A stretch of DNA of 38,182 bases from Fusobacteriaceae bacterium (GCA_031272775.1 JAISTB010000013.1:1-38182); one strand, 5' to 3'; shown: positions 13,350-21,408, numbered from the stretch's first letter. The notes: generated by a model from the letters alone, not told the origin. Numbers and translations: made by a program.

Positions 13350-14429
13350 TTACAGGGAAATCACGTCAAGGAACAGGCGGACCACAGGGGCGATCAACCG
13401 GTCATTGAAATCGAAGTCCTTCGTATGGGCCGGCGTCCAGTCTTCGCCCTCGCCGACGCCGAAATAAAAGCCTTTGGTCTGCCTCGGATAATAGCCGAAA
13501 TCCTCCGACCAGCGGAAGGGTTCGGGCAAAATTTCGTAATCGTAGCCTTTGGCGTCCAGCATGGCTTTGATTTTTTGGTAAAGCGCGCTGTCGTTGACCG
13601 TATCGGGAAAGACGTCGGCATAGGAAAAGGCGCAGTCCATCCCCGCCGCCTCCGCTTTTTCCGAGATGTATTTCTCAAGCGAGCGCTGCAATTTGTCGAG
13701 GTCACGCTCGTAATGGGCCCGGATCGTCATGGAGAGCTCCCCGGTTCCCGGGGAAACGCCGAAATTCCGCTCCCCGACTTTGACGCAGACAATCGTCGCG
13801 AGGACCATGGATTCGTATTTCCCGTCGTCGAGAAAATCCCCCAGCTTCGTGATGACGTCGGCGATCAGAAAGGCCGGATTGATCCCGTGCTCGGGATAAC
13901 CCGCGTGGGACTGCCTGCCGTGAAGCGACGCGGTCATGCCCTTGGAAGCGCAGGCATAGGCCCTGTCCCTGAGGAGCAGGCGGTTTTCCTTGAAGCCCGG
14001 CGTATTATGGAAGCCGTAGATCTCGTCGATTTTTTCGTCGCCCACAAAGTCTTTGCAGATCAGCCCTCCCTGTCCGGTTTCTTCGGCCGGCTGAAACAAA
14101 AGAAAGATATTCTTCCCGAATTTTTTCCCCGAAATCTCCAGGGCCAGTCCGCAGAGCGTGGCCATGTGGCCGTCGTGACCGCAGCCGTGGTAGGGCGTCC
14201 CGTCTTCATTGGGGATGCCGTCCGTATCGCAGCGGAAGGCTATATTTTGCCCGGCCCCCGCCTCCCGGTGGGCCGCGTAGAACCAAGCCCCCCTGTCGAC
14301 GATTTCGAGATCGGTATTTTCCCGCAGGAATTCTTTCAGAATACCGGCGGTTTCGGCTTCATTGAGGGAGAGGTTCGGGTGTTCATGCAGGGTTTTCCGT
14401 AAGTTCAAAATTTTTTCCAGATCAGTCAT
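13350..14429 (-). CDS. M20-family amidohydrolase
   Basis: A 359-residue M20 metallohydrolase of the amino-acid amidase/deacetylase group. Residues 81-88 are HGCGHDGH, giving metal ligands C83 and H85. The catalytic Glu and ligand are E116-E117 in QPAEETGQGG, and H141 is in GFHNTPG. A lid or dimerisation domain occupies about 160-270. The family removes acyl groups from N-acyl amino acids or splits small amides; YkuR-type N-acetyldiaminopimelate deacetylase and indole-acetyl-amino acid hydrolase types are candidates. Its start overlaps the end of the Crp/Fnr gene by eight bases, so the two are translationally coupled. Confidence 0.88.
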   Translation of the reverse strand: MTDLEKILNLRKTLHEHPNLSLNEAETAGILKEFLRENTDLEIVDRGAWFYAAHREAGAGQNIAFRCDTDGIPNEDGTPYHGCGHDGHMATLCGLALEISGKKFGKNIFLLFQPAEETGQGGLICKDFVGDEKIDEIYGFHNTPGFKENRLLLRDRAYACASKGMTASLHGRQSHAGYPEHGINPAFLIADVITKLGDFLDDGKYESMVLATIVCVKVGERNFGVSPGTGELSMTIRAHYERDLDKLQRSLEKYISEKAEAAGMDCAFSYADVFPDTVNDSALYQKIKAMLDAKGYDYEILPEPFRWSEDFGYYPRQTKGFYFGVGEGEDWTPAHTKDFDFNDRLIAPVVRLFLDVISL

Positions 14430-15123
14430 CTTGCTCCTCCGTGTTTATCTTTGAGATCCGTCCTTTCGGATAGATCGTGAATCCGTTTTTATGGAAATCA
14501 AGGACCTTTTCGGCCCGGAGCTTACCCAACTGGACGGAAAGGGCGCTTCGCTCCACCGAGAGATAATCGGCCAATTCCTGCCTGTTGAAGGGGATTACAA
14601 ATGTGGGGGAATTCTGTTTCTGGGCCTCTCTGGTCAAGAAAGAGAGGATTTTCTCACGGATTGTCCGTTTGGCTAAAAAATGGTTTTTTTCATTGAGATA
14701 GATGTTTTTTTGGGCCATAAGAAAAGCGAGATTTTTGGAAACCCTTCCAATGACAACATCCGCCGGGTAAGCTTTGGAAAATTTGTCGTAGTCAAAGAAC
14801 AGAATCTCCGTCTTTTCTTTCGCGGATACGTTGACGGGAAATGTTTTCACGCCCGCGCAGACAAAGGCTTCCGCAAAAGTGTCTCCCGGACACAGTTCCG
14901 CGAGGATTGCCCGGTTCCCCATGAAATCGTCCCGGTAGATTCTGATTTTTCCGCTGACGACGACTCCGATGGCCCGGACGGGATCGCCGACCGTAAAGAT
15001 GTCGCTTCCTTTCGGGTATTTTTTGCCCGATAAAAATTTGCTCTGCGCGAGTTTTTGCAGATCATAGGGAAATACATCGGCAAAAAGGTCCAATTGGGCC
15101 AATAATTCTTCGGTAATTTTCAT
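14422..15123 (-). CDS. Crp/Fnr-family transcriptional regulator
   Basis: A 233-residue regulator with a cyclic-nucleotide-binding-type beta-roll (about residues 20-115), a long dimer helix (about 120-150) and a C-terminal winged helix, recognition region FNRQELADYLSVERSALSVQ (180-199). It has only two cysteines (C78, C89) in the sensor part, so it is not an oxygen-sensing FNR-type iron-sulfur protein. The divergent neighbour is a 4Fe-4S protein of the kind often found with hybrid-cluster proteins, which suggests an HcpR-like nitrosative-stress regulator; this is inference. The palindrome at 15138-15153 may be its site. The start at 15123 has AAAGGA upstream. Confidence 0.88.
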   Translation of the reverse strand: MKITEELLAQLDLFADVFPYDLQKLAQSKFLSGKKYPKGSDIFTVGDPVRAIGVVVSGKIRIYRDDFMGNRAILAELCPGDTFAEAFVCAGVKTFPVNVSAKEKTEILFFDYDKFSKAYPADVVIGRVSKNLAFLMAQKNIYLNEKNHFLAKRTIREKILSFLTREAQKQNSPTFVIPFNRQELADYLSVERSALSVQLGKLRAEKVLDFHKNGFTIYPKGRISKINTEEQDD

Positions 15124-15137
15124 GAAATTTTTCCTTT

Positions 15138-15180
15138 TGTTGGAAATCCAACAGATTTTCTGCAAAAATTATACTATAAT
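15138..15180 (+). promoter_or_regulatory. Crp/Fnr-type palindrome at -41.5 of a -10-only promoter
   Basis: TGTTGGA-AA-TCCAACA (15138-15153) is a perfect 16-bp inverted repeat centred at 15145.5. A perfect -10 TATAAT lies at 15175-15180, giving transcription start near 15187, while the -35 region (CAGATT, 15152-15157) is poor. The palindrome centre is thus at about -41.5, the classical class II activator position of Crp/Fnr proteins. The divergent regulator gene begins 15 bases away, so it may also be autoregulated here. Confidence 0.6.
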
Positions 15181-15219
15181 ACGGGAAGAAAAGCAAGAAA
15201 CATTTTAAAGGAGGTTGAC

Positions 15220-15915
15220 ATGAAAAGACAAATCATCAAAATCAATGAAGAACTGTGCAACGGTTGCGGCGCCTGCGCCGCGGCCTGTCATGAGGGGGCC
15301 ATCGCCATGGTTGACGGAAAGGCGCGGCTCATCCGGGACGATTACTGTGACGGGCTGGGAAACTGCCTGCCTGTCTGCCCCACGGGCGCCATTACTTTTG
15401 AGGAAAGAGAGGCGGCGGCCTTCGACGAAAAAGCGGTACGGGAAAAGTCCGCTCCGCTTGCTTGCGGCTGCCCCGGGACCATGGCCCGGGTTGTGGCGGG
15501 TCCCGAGCCCGGAGAAGCCTGCGGGATCGGTGCGGAAGCGGATATTCCGAGCGAGCTTCGCCAGTGGCCCGTGCAGATTCGGCTCGTCCCGGCGAAAGCT
15601 CCTTATTTTGAACATGCGGATCTCTTGGTCGCGGCCGATTGCACCGCTTTTGCCTTCGGGAATTTTCACAGAGAGTTCCTGCGCGGTCGCCGATTGGTGA
15701 TCGGTTGTCCAAAACTGGATCCCGTGGATTACGCCGAAAAACTGACGGAAATCTTCAAGGCCAACGAGATCCGCAGCGTCACGGTCCTCCGGATGGAAGT
15801 TCCCTGCTGCCGGGGCATCGAGGCCGCGGTCCGGGAAGCAATCCAGCGGAGCGGAAAAATCCTTCCCGCAGCCGTCGGCGTCGTCTCCATAGAAGGCGAG
15901 ATTACGCAATCCTGA
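15220..15915 (+). CDS. 4Fe-4S ferredoxin-like protein with C-terminal domain
   Basis: A 231-residue cytoplasmic protein. The first cluster motif is C13-x2-C16-x2-C19-x3-C23. The second is C43-x5-C49-x3-C53-P, which has three cysteines in a spacing unlike the usual CxxCxxCxxxCP; the same CDGLGxC pattern is, as I recall, typical of the ferredoxin-like proteins beside hybrid-cluster protein genes. The remaining 170 residues form a separate domain with further cysteines (in ACGCPG and PCCRG) and VIGCPKLDPVDYAEKL. A role in electron transfer or nitrosative-stress response is inferred. It follows a strong AAAGGAGG and a putative Crp/Fnr-activated promoter. Confidence 0.8.
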   Translation: MKRQIIKINEELCNGCGACAAACHEGAIAMVDGKARLIRDDYCDGLGNCLPVCPTGAITFEEREAAAFDEKAVREKSAPLACGCPGTMARVVAGPEPGEACGIGAEADIPSELRQWPVQIRLVPAKAPYFEHADLLVAADCTAFAFGNFHREFLRGRRLVIGCPKLDPVDYAEKLTEIFKANEIRSVTVLRMEVPCCRGIEAAVREAIQRSGKILPAAVGVVSIEGEITQS

Positions 15916-15951
15916 CGCATAACTCGCCGGCAATATTTTCAAAAAAAATAT

Positions 15952-16015
15952 ATTTGATTGACAAAATTTTATTTTTACGATATAATTGGCATGGAAATAG
16001 GTTGATCAATCAAAT
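15952..16015 (+). promoter_or_regulatory. Consensus promoter of the porin-feo operon with inverted repeats
   Basis: TTGACA (15958-15963) and TATAAT (15981-15986) with 17-bp spacing form a perfect sigma70 promoter. A 9-bp inverted repeat brackets it: ATTTGATTG (15952-15960) and CAATCAAAT (16007-16015). The downstream arm is part of a second palindrome, TTGAT-CA-ATCAA (16002-16013). These could be operator sites giving repression, perhaps by iron or by a Crp/Fnr-type protein. I see no convincing Fur box. Confidence 0.75.
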
Positions 16016-16048
16016 TATCATAACGACAATTCAGAGGAGGAGTAAACC

Positions 16049-17116
16049 ATGAAAAAAACTTTACTTTTGCTGGGCTGCGTACTTGCCGCCTCGGCTGCCC
16101 TGGCGGGCGGGAAGGAAGCCCTGCCGGAGGCCCCGGAGGTCGTCGTAAAGCAGGTCGTGGAAACGACCGTAAAAAAGAGCGGACCGACGGGCTACGTGGA
16201 TATCTATTATGAATGGCGCGGAAAATCCGGACGCCACACGAAGCAGGGAACAGGCGACTACCTGACGTCCAATTACGGGACGCTGCACGCCGAGGGAGAA
16301 TTGCAGATCGACGAGCGGAATCTCCTGTACCTCGAAGTGGAAAACTTCCACGCGACGAGCAAACCCGGGGCCAATGACGAATGGGTATCGGAAGACGCCC
16401 ATACGGACTTTACGCTGGAATTCACCCATCAGCACGATTTCTTGGGCGGCGTGGCCTGTAAATTCATCTTCAACAACAACGACGGCTTCCTGGAAAGCAA
16501 CCGCGTCGAGTATCAGGCCCGCTGGAATTTCGCCGAAAAACTGTTCCAGAACGACTATGTGAAAGTGACGGATTTTACGATCGCGCCCAAGATCGGATAC
16601 AATTGGGATCAGGATTACGTGTATGATCCGACGCCCCTGACCGGGCTCACGAAGGATTTCTACTACGGCCTCGATCTCTACTCCTACTTTGAGCTGCCGC
16701 TGAATTTCGAACTGGAGCTGAACGTCTACCTGACGCAGCACAGCTTCAACCGCCCTCTCACCGAAGGGAAAAAGAAAAACTTCACGGCCGATGTGGAGCT
16801 CTACCTGTACAACACGACGAAACTCGTCGATCTCAGCGACAAGGCTAGTCTGAGCTTCTACTTTGAAGGCGGCTTCGATCCGTATACCCATTCCCGGCGG
16901 AAGATTTTCGCCAGCGATTTTGGCGGCAATGACCGGACAGACGGCTATACGCTGTACGCCCTTCCCGCTTTGAGACTGGATTATCAAGCGACCGACAACA
17001 TCGGTCTTTACCTCGTGGCGGGCGCCCGCACGGAAAACATCCATTCGACGGCCAGCGAAGCCCAGGGATGGGTATGGCAGCCCGTAGCGCAACTGGGATT
17101 CAAAGTGGAATTTTAG
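16049..17116 (+). CDS. Outer-membrane beta-barrel protein, porin-like
   Basis: A 355-residue exported protein. Residues 1-19 are a Sec signal peptide (MKKTLLLLGC, then LAASAALA before GGKEALPEA). A short Pro/Val-rich linker (EAPEVVVKQVVETT) follows, then about 320 residues of alternating, aromatic-rich strands with the C-terminal Phe (QLGFKVEF) recognised by the outer-membrane assembly machinery. The N-terminus resembles major outer-membrane proteins of Fusobacterium. The feoA genes start 13 bases after its stop, so it is probably transcribed with the ferrous-iron system and may admit iron or a small complex through the outer membrane. That job is inferred. GAGGAGG precedes the start. Confidence 0.82.
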   Translation: MKKTLLLLGCVLAASAALAGGKEALPEAPEVVVKQVVETTVKKSGPTGYVDIYYEWRGKSGRHTKQGTGDYLTSNYGTLHAEGELQIDERNLLYLEVENFHATSKPGANDEWVSEDAHTDFTLEFTHQHDFLGGVACKFIFNNNDGFLESNRVEYQARWNFAEKLFQNDYVKVTDFTIAPKIGYNWDQDYVYDPTPLTGLTKDFYYGLDLYSYFELPLNFELELNVYLTQHSFNRPLTEGKKKNFTADVELYLYNTTKLVDLSDKASLSFYFEGGFDPYTHSRRKIFASDFGGNDRTDGYTLYALPALRLDYQATDNIGLYLVAGARTENIHSTASEAQGWVWQPVAQLGFKVEF

Positions 17117-17129
17117 AGGTGCATATTTC

Positions 17130-17363
17130 ATGATGCCGTTATCCTTTGCCGATGTAGGCGCGGTGGTCGCCATCAAAAAAATCGGGGGTCTCGACGAAAC
17201 CAGGCGGTTTTTGAACAACCTGGGCTTCGTCGAGGGGTCCCGTGTTTCTGTGATCTCCAAAACAAGCGGCAATGTCATTGTCAATGTGAAGGAGTCGCGG
17301 GTTGCCCTCGGTAAGCAGACGGCAAACAAAATCATCGTAGATGAGGAGAATATGAGAGAATGA
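17130..17363 (+). CDS. feoA: FeoA-domain protein 1
   Basis: A 77-residue SH3-like FeoA protein with FLNNLGFVEGSRVSVISKTS and GNVIVNVKESRVALGKQTAN, the typical small-barrel pattern with a conserved RVALG turn. FeoA is cytoplasmic and supports FeoB. A second feoA overlaps its stop codon (ATGA at 17360-17363), so the two are coupled. GAGGTG stands upstream. ATG 17133 could also be the start, since ATG codons are adjacent. Confidence 0.9.
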   Translation: MMPLSFADVGAVVAIKKIGGLDETRRFLNNLGFVEGSRVSVISKTSGNVIVNVKESRVALGKQTANKIIVDEENMRE

Positions 17364-17581
17364 AAACATTACGGGATGTCAAAATCGGAGAATCAACGGT
17401 AATCAAAAAACTGCACGGAGAAGGCGGCGTCAAAAAACGGATCATGGACATGGGCCTCACCAAGGGGACAAGCGTCACTGTGCGGAAAGTGGCCCCTCTG
17501 GGCGACCCCGTGGAAATCACGGTCCGGGGCTATGAGCTCTCGATCCGGAAGGCCGACGCGGAAACCGTCGAAGTCGAATAG
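17360..17581 (+). CDS. feoA: FeoA-domain protein 2
   Basis: A 73-residue FeoA protein (KRIMDMGLTKGTSVTVRKVA, then DPVEITVRGYELSIRKADAE). It differs in detail from the copy just upstream, so this is a tandem pair of distinct family members rather than a recent duplication. Its start overlaps the previous stop. FeoB follows after a 50-bp gap that contains a hairpin. Confidence 0.92.
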   Translation: MKTLRDVKIGESTVIKKLHGEGGVKKRIMDMGLTKGTSVTVRKVAPLGDPVEITVRGYELSIRKADAETVEVE

Positions 17582-17592
17582 GAAAATTTGAT

Positions 17593-17610
17593 CGTAACGG
17601 CAGCGTTACG
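17593..17610 (+). promoter_or_regulatory. Hairpin between feoA and feoB
   Basis: CGTAACG-GCAG-CGTTACG forms a 7-bp stem with a four-base loop in the 50-bp gap before feoB. No T run follows. It may set the feoA:feoB ratio by mRNA processing, or it may be an operator. Confidence 0.4.
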
Positions 17611-17631
17611 GAAAGGGAACGGAGAGGAAAA

Positions 17632-19803
17632 ATGAATCTGAAAATCGCGCTGGCGGGAAATCCCAACAGCGGTAAAACGACGCTCTTCAACGCGTTGACG
17701 GGATCGAGCCAGTTTGTCGGGAACTGGCCGGGCGTGACCGTTGAAAAAAAAGAAGGAAAGATCAGGGGCTACGCCCACGGCGAAGGGGATCTCGTTCTCG
17801 TGGATCTGCCGGGGATCTACTCCCTGTCCCCCTATACCCTCGAGGAAGTCATCTCGAGAAATTATCTGATTGACGCGAAACCCGACGCCATTATCAACAT
17901 CATCGATGGCAGCAATCTGGAGCGGAATCTCTATCTGACGACCCAGCTGGCGGAATTGGGCCTGCCGATGGTTGTGGCCATCAATATGATCGATGTGATC
18001 AGGAAAAACGGGGACGTCCTCGACGCCGACGCGCTGTCGCGGGAATTGGGCTGTCCCGTGGTAAAGATCTCGGCCCTCAAAAATGAGGGAATCGCGGAGC
18101 TGACCGAAACGGCCGTCCGGATCGCCGCCGAAAAAAAGCCCATGCGTCACCGCCACGAATTCAACGGCAGCGTCGAGCACGCCGTGGCCCATATCGAGGA
18201 AGCGGTCTTGCACGACATGCCCGAGGAGGAGCAGCGTTGGTTCGCCATCAAGCTCTTTGAGCGGGACGCCAAGATCATCGAAAAATTGAAAATTCCCCGG
18301 GACACGCTGGACCATATCGAAAAAGATATCGTCCACTGCGAGAAAGAGCTGGACGACGACGCCGAGAGCATCATTACCAACGAGCGCTACATCTATATCG
18401 CCTCGATCATCGGAAGCTGCTTTACCAGCAAAAACCGGGGCAAGCTGACGAATACCGACAAGATCGACCGGATCGTGACCAACAGGCTTTTGGCCATGCC
18501 GATCTTTCTCCTTGTGATGTTTGTGATCTACTACGTGTCGGTGACGACCGTGGGGGCCTGGGCCACCGATTGGGCAAACGACGGGGTCTTCGGCGAGGGC
18601 TTTTCGCTCTTCGGCAAAGAAATTCCGGGCGTACCGGTATTGGCGGAGCGTCTGCTCTCGGCCATCAACTGCGCCGAATGGCTGCAAAGCCTGATCCTCG
18701 ACGGGATCATCGCGGGCGTAGGCGCGGTACTGGGTTTTGTGCCCCAGATGCTTGTGCTGTTCTTCCTGCTGGCCATCCTTGAGGACTGCGGCTATATGGC
18801 CCGCATCGCCTTTATCATGGACAGGATCTTCAGAAAATTCGGCCTCTCGGGCAAGTCCTTCATCCCGATCCTGATCGGGACAGGTTGCGGCGTCCCCGGC
18901 GTCATGGCTTCGCGGACCATCGAGAATGAACGGGACCGGCGCATGACGATTATGACGACGACGTTCATCCCCTGCGGCGCAAAGCTGCCGGTCATCGCCC
19001 TGATCTCGGGCGCTCTTTTCGGCGGCGTCTGGTGGGTCGCCCCCAGCGCGTATTTTCTGGGGATCTTCTCGATCATCGGCTCGGGCATTATTTTGAAAAA
19101 AACCGCTCCCTTCGCGGGAGACCCGGCGCCCTTTGTCATGGAGCTTCCCGCCTATCATGTCCCGGCCCTCAGAAATGTGCTCCACAGCATGTGGGAGCGG
19201 GGCTGGTCCTTCATCAAAAAAGCGGGGACCATTATCCTTCTCGCGACGATCTTTGTGTGGCTCGCCTCCAACTACGGCTGGGGCGAAGAAGGCTTCGGCA
19301 AAGTGGATATGGAAAACAGCATTTTAGCCGCGGTCGGAAACCGGGTGGCCTGGATCTTCCGACCTCTGGGATGGGGACAGTGGAAGGCCGCGGTGGCCTC
19401 CATCACGGGTCTTATCGCCAAGGAAAATATCGTCGGCACCATCGGGATCCTCTACGGCGGTCTTGAGGAAGTCAGCGAAGACGGCGTCGAGATCTGGAGC
19501 GCGCTGCAGGCGGTCTTTACGCCCGCGGCGGCCTATTCGTTCCTCGTGTTCAATCTCTTGTGCGTCCCCTGCTTCGCGGCCGTGGGCGCCATCAAGCGCG
19601 AAATGAATAACGCCAAATGGACGCTCTTCGCGGTGATCTACGAATGCGGCTTTGCCTATGTGATGGCGCTGATCATTTACCAGGCCAGCCTCTTTGCGAC
19701 ATCGGGCGCATTTACGATTCCGACGGGAGCGGCGCTGGTACTGGCGGCGATTCTGCTGCGGCTGTTATTCCGCAGCGGCCGGAAAGCGGTCAAGGTGGGA
19801 TAA
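17632..19803 (+). CDS. feoB: Ferrous iron transport protein B
   Basis: A 723-residue inner-membrane protein with an N-terminal GTPase domain: G1 GNPNSGKT (9-16), the switch region FVGNWPGVTVEKKEG, G3 DLPGIYSL (about 60-67) and G4 INMID. A helical domain to about residue 270 follows, then the membrane part with the Gate motifs GTGCGVPGVMASR and GLIAKENIVGT and the conserved cysteines around FIPCGAKLPV and VPCFAAVGAI. It imports Fe2+, as expected for an anaerobe. It follows two feoA genes and is followed at once by a Cys-rich accessory peptide. GGAGAGG precedes the start. Confidence 0.96.
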   Translation: MNLKIALAGNPNSGKTTLFNALTGSSQFVGNWPGVTVEKKEGKIRGYAHGEGDLVLVDLPGIYSLSPYTLEEVISRNYLIDAKPDAIINIIDGSNLERNLYLTTQLAELGLPMVVAINMIDVIRKNGDVLDADALSRELGCPVVKISALKNEGIAELTETAVRIAAEKKPMRHRHEFNGSVEHAVAHIEEAVLHDMPEEEQRWFAIKLFERDAKIIEKLKIPRDTLDHIEKDIVHCEKELDDDAESIITNERYIYIASIIGSCFTSKNRGKLTNTDKIDRIVTNRLLAMPIFLLVMFVIYYVSVTTVGAWATDWANDGVFGEGFSLFGKEIPGVPVLAERLLSAINCAEWLQSLILDGIIAGVGAVLGFVPQMLVLFFLLAILEDCGYMARIAFIMDRIFRKFGLSGKSFIPILIGTGCGVPGVMASRTIENERDRRMTIMTTTFIPCGAKLPVIALISGALFGGVWWVAPSAYFLGIFSIIGSGIILKKTAPFAGDPAPFVMELPAYHVPALRNVLHSMWERGWSFIKKAGTIILLATIFVWLASNYGWGEEGFGKVDMENSILAAVGNRVAWIFRPLGWGQWKAAVASITGLIAKENIVGTIGILYGGLEEVSEDGVEIWSALQAVFTPAAAYSFLVFNLLCVPCFAAVGAIKREMNNAKWTLFAVIYECGFAYVMALIIYQASLFATSGAFTIPTGAALVLAAILLRLLFRSGRKAVKVG

Positions 19804-19805
19804 GC

Positions 19806-19976
19806 ATGAGATTTCTTCAAGCGAACGGGGGCACCATTGCCGTGGCGCTGATTTTGGCGGCGGCGGTGGCGCTCATTGTCCGGAAACTGATCCGGGACAA
19901 AAAAGCCGGAAAGACCTGCTCCTCCTGCGGCGGCGGTTGTGACTGCGGATGCGAAGCGGGCAAAATAGAAAAGTGA
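19806..19976 (+). CDS. FeoB-associated Cys-rich membrane protein
   Basis: A 56-residue protein with one N-terminal membrane helix (about residues 9-26, TIAVALILAAAVALIV), a basic stretch (RKLIRDKKAGK) and a Cys-rich tail (CSSCGGGCDCGC, six Cys). This is the layout of the small FeoB-associated Cys-rich proteins at the ends of feo operons, sometimes treated as FeoC substitutes. It starts two bases after the feoB stop. The Cys tail probably binds metal in the cytoplasm; its exact role is not established. Confidence 0.85.
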   Translation: MRFLQANGGTIAVALILAAAVALIVRKLIRDKKAGKTCSSCGGGCDCGCEAGKIEK

Positions 19977-19985
19977 GCAAAAAAG

Positions 19986-20013
19986 GCTGCCGCGAAACGC
20001 GGCGGCTTTTTTT
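19986..20013 (+). terminator. Intrinsic terminator of the feo operon
   Basis: A 9-bp stem GCTGCCGCG/CGCGGCGGC (one G-T pair) with an AAA loop, followed by seven T. It lies 9 bases after the last gene of the operon. Confidence 0.85.
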
Positions 20014-20123
20014 ATTGTGGCCCTGTCGTCCAAAAAAATCCCCCGCCTTCATCTTTTTTCTTTTCATTTTGCCCGTTCTGTGGTATAAATTAGTATAAAA
20101 GAAAAACAAACGGAGGATCAGAC

Positions 20124-20831
20124 ATGGACATCATCACGCTGAAGCGCGCGGAAAAAGAAAAATCCGGCGCTTTCATCTACCGCACGCTGAAAGAGAGCAT
20201 CATCAAGGCCTCGATCCGCCCCGGCGAAACCATCAGCGAGCCACAATTACAACAGATCTTTAACGTCAGCCGCAGCCCCATCCGGGAGGCCATTTCCATC
20301 TTGCACTTCGAGGGCCTCGTGGATGTGCAACCCCGCAAACGGACCCGGGTCGTCCTGATCGACTGCCAGCAGATCATGGCGAGCCGATATTTGCGCTATA
20401 TTTCCGAACGGGAAGTGTTCCGGAAGCTCTGTCGGCCGGAAAACGACATCCGCCCTTTGGCCGATCACCTGAACGCCATGATGGTCGAGCTCGAATCCCA
20501 CAAAAAAAATGTCAGGGATCTCAATTACATGATCCTTGACTATCACAACAAGTTTCACTCCGCGATCTTCGAGTACAACGGCTTTCATTACATGTGGGAG
20601 ATCGTCAAATTCAGCAATATCCAATACAACCGCTTCATCAACCTCTATCTCCGGAACCGACTGAACGGCGAAGACTTCCTTGAAGACCACCGGAACCTGC
20701 TCCGCTATATCGAGACGAAGTCCGAGTCCGATCTCCTTGAGTACAACCGCTACAATTACGAGCGGATCGCCGTCTATCTGCGGGAATTGTCGGGCCAGCA
20801 CCCCGATATCTTCCACAACATGCCCCAATAA
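20124..20831 (+). CDS. GntR-family regulator, FCD/VanR type
   Basis: A 235-residue repressor or activator. Residues 15-75 form the GntR winged helix (AFIYRTLKESIIKASIRPGE, then SEPQLQQIFNVSRSPIREAI, and the wing QPRKRTRVVLI). The C-terminal helical domain carries the FCD-like metal/ligand pocket, with D and H residues in NYMILDYHNKFHSAIFEY. Family members sense sugar acids or other organic acids. It points toward the TRAP/uronate locus on the other strand and may control it. A tandem GTATAAA-rich stretch at 20083-20099 may be its -10 region. GGAGG precedes the start. Confidence 0.88.
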   Translation: MDIITLKRAEKEKSGAFIYRTLKESIIKASIRPGETISEPQLQQIFNVSRSPIREAISILHFEGLVDVQPRKRTRVVLIDCQQIMASRYLRYISEREVFRKLCRPENDIRPLADHLNAMMVELESHKKNVRDLNYMILDYHNKFHSAIFEYNGFHYMWEIVKFSNIQYNRFINLYLRNRLNGEDFLEDHRNLLRYIETKSESDLLEYNRYNYERIAVYLRELSGQHPDIFHNMPQ

Positions 20832-20843
20832 CCGTAAACAGAA

Positions 20844-20871
20844 CAGGCGCCTTTTGGCGCCTGGCTTTTTT
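20844..20871 (+). terminator. Terminator between the GntR gene and the convergent TRAP operon
   Basis: CAGGCGCC-TTTT-GGCGCCTG is a perfect 8-bp stem with a T4 loop, followed by GC and six T. It ends the plus-strand GntR gene. The minus-strand operon ends 28 bases further on. Confidence 0.8.
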
Positions 20872-20898
20872 AATAGTCTGATTTTCCGGCGCTTTGCC

Positions 20899-21408
20899 CT
20901 ATTCTTTCGATGCCCGGAATTTCCCCAGCGCCACGACGAGATCCCGGAAGAGATACAAAAACATCAGGATCGAATTGAAAAAGATGCTGGCATAGGGTAC
21001 CCGCTGGCTGATCTTGAGGATGGACGTCGTCCAGGTGGCCTCGATGAAAAGCTTATATGAATAGCGGATCAGCGCCCCGAAGAATACGACCCCCATCAGG
21101 GCGATGAGGACGTTCAAAACGTTGATGACCGCTTTGTTTTTGACTTTCATTTCGATCAGATCCACTCGGAAATGCGCGTTATCCCGCATGATGATGGAGG
21201 ACGTCGTAAAGATCGTCCAGGCGATCAGCATCTCCACGATTTCGTCGGACCAGCCCGTGGACGCGAAAAGCGGAATCACATTGCCCAAGGGAACATAGCG
21301 GATGATGACCCTGAGCAAAAGCAGCAGTCCCAGGGCTGAAAACAGCGTAAAGACAAATATTTTGAGGGCTTTCGCCAAAAGGGCGTCGATTTTTTTCAAA
21401 AGTTCCAT
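20899..21408 (-). CDS. TRAP transporter small permease (DctQ), system A
   Basis: A 169-residue membrane protein with four hydrophobic helices (about residues 17-37, 55-75, 92-115 and 138-160) and the family pattern with WSDEIVEMLIAWTIF and DNAHFRVDLIEMKV. DctQ joins the large permease DctM in sodium-driven uptake of the acid delivered by DctP. Here it is the last gene, after dctM, an uncommon order. Its weak GAGG ribosome binding site overlaps the dctM stop codon, so translation is probably coupled. Confidence 0.88.
   Translation of the reverse strand: MELLKKIDALLAKALKIFVFTLFSALGLLLLLRVIIRYVPLGNVIPLFASTGWSDEIVEMLIAWTIFTTSSIIMRDNAHFRVDLIEMKVKNKAVINVLNVLIALMGVVFFGALIRYSYKLFIEATWTTSILKISQRVPYASIFFNSILMFLYLFRDLVVALGKFRASKE

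Noticed and set aside
15950-16048. A Fur box in the porin-feo promoter
   Set aside because: Only short AT-rich fragments such as ATTATCATAA resemble one, and no 19-bp inverted repeat of the Fur type could be made out.
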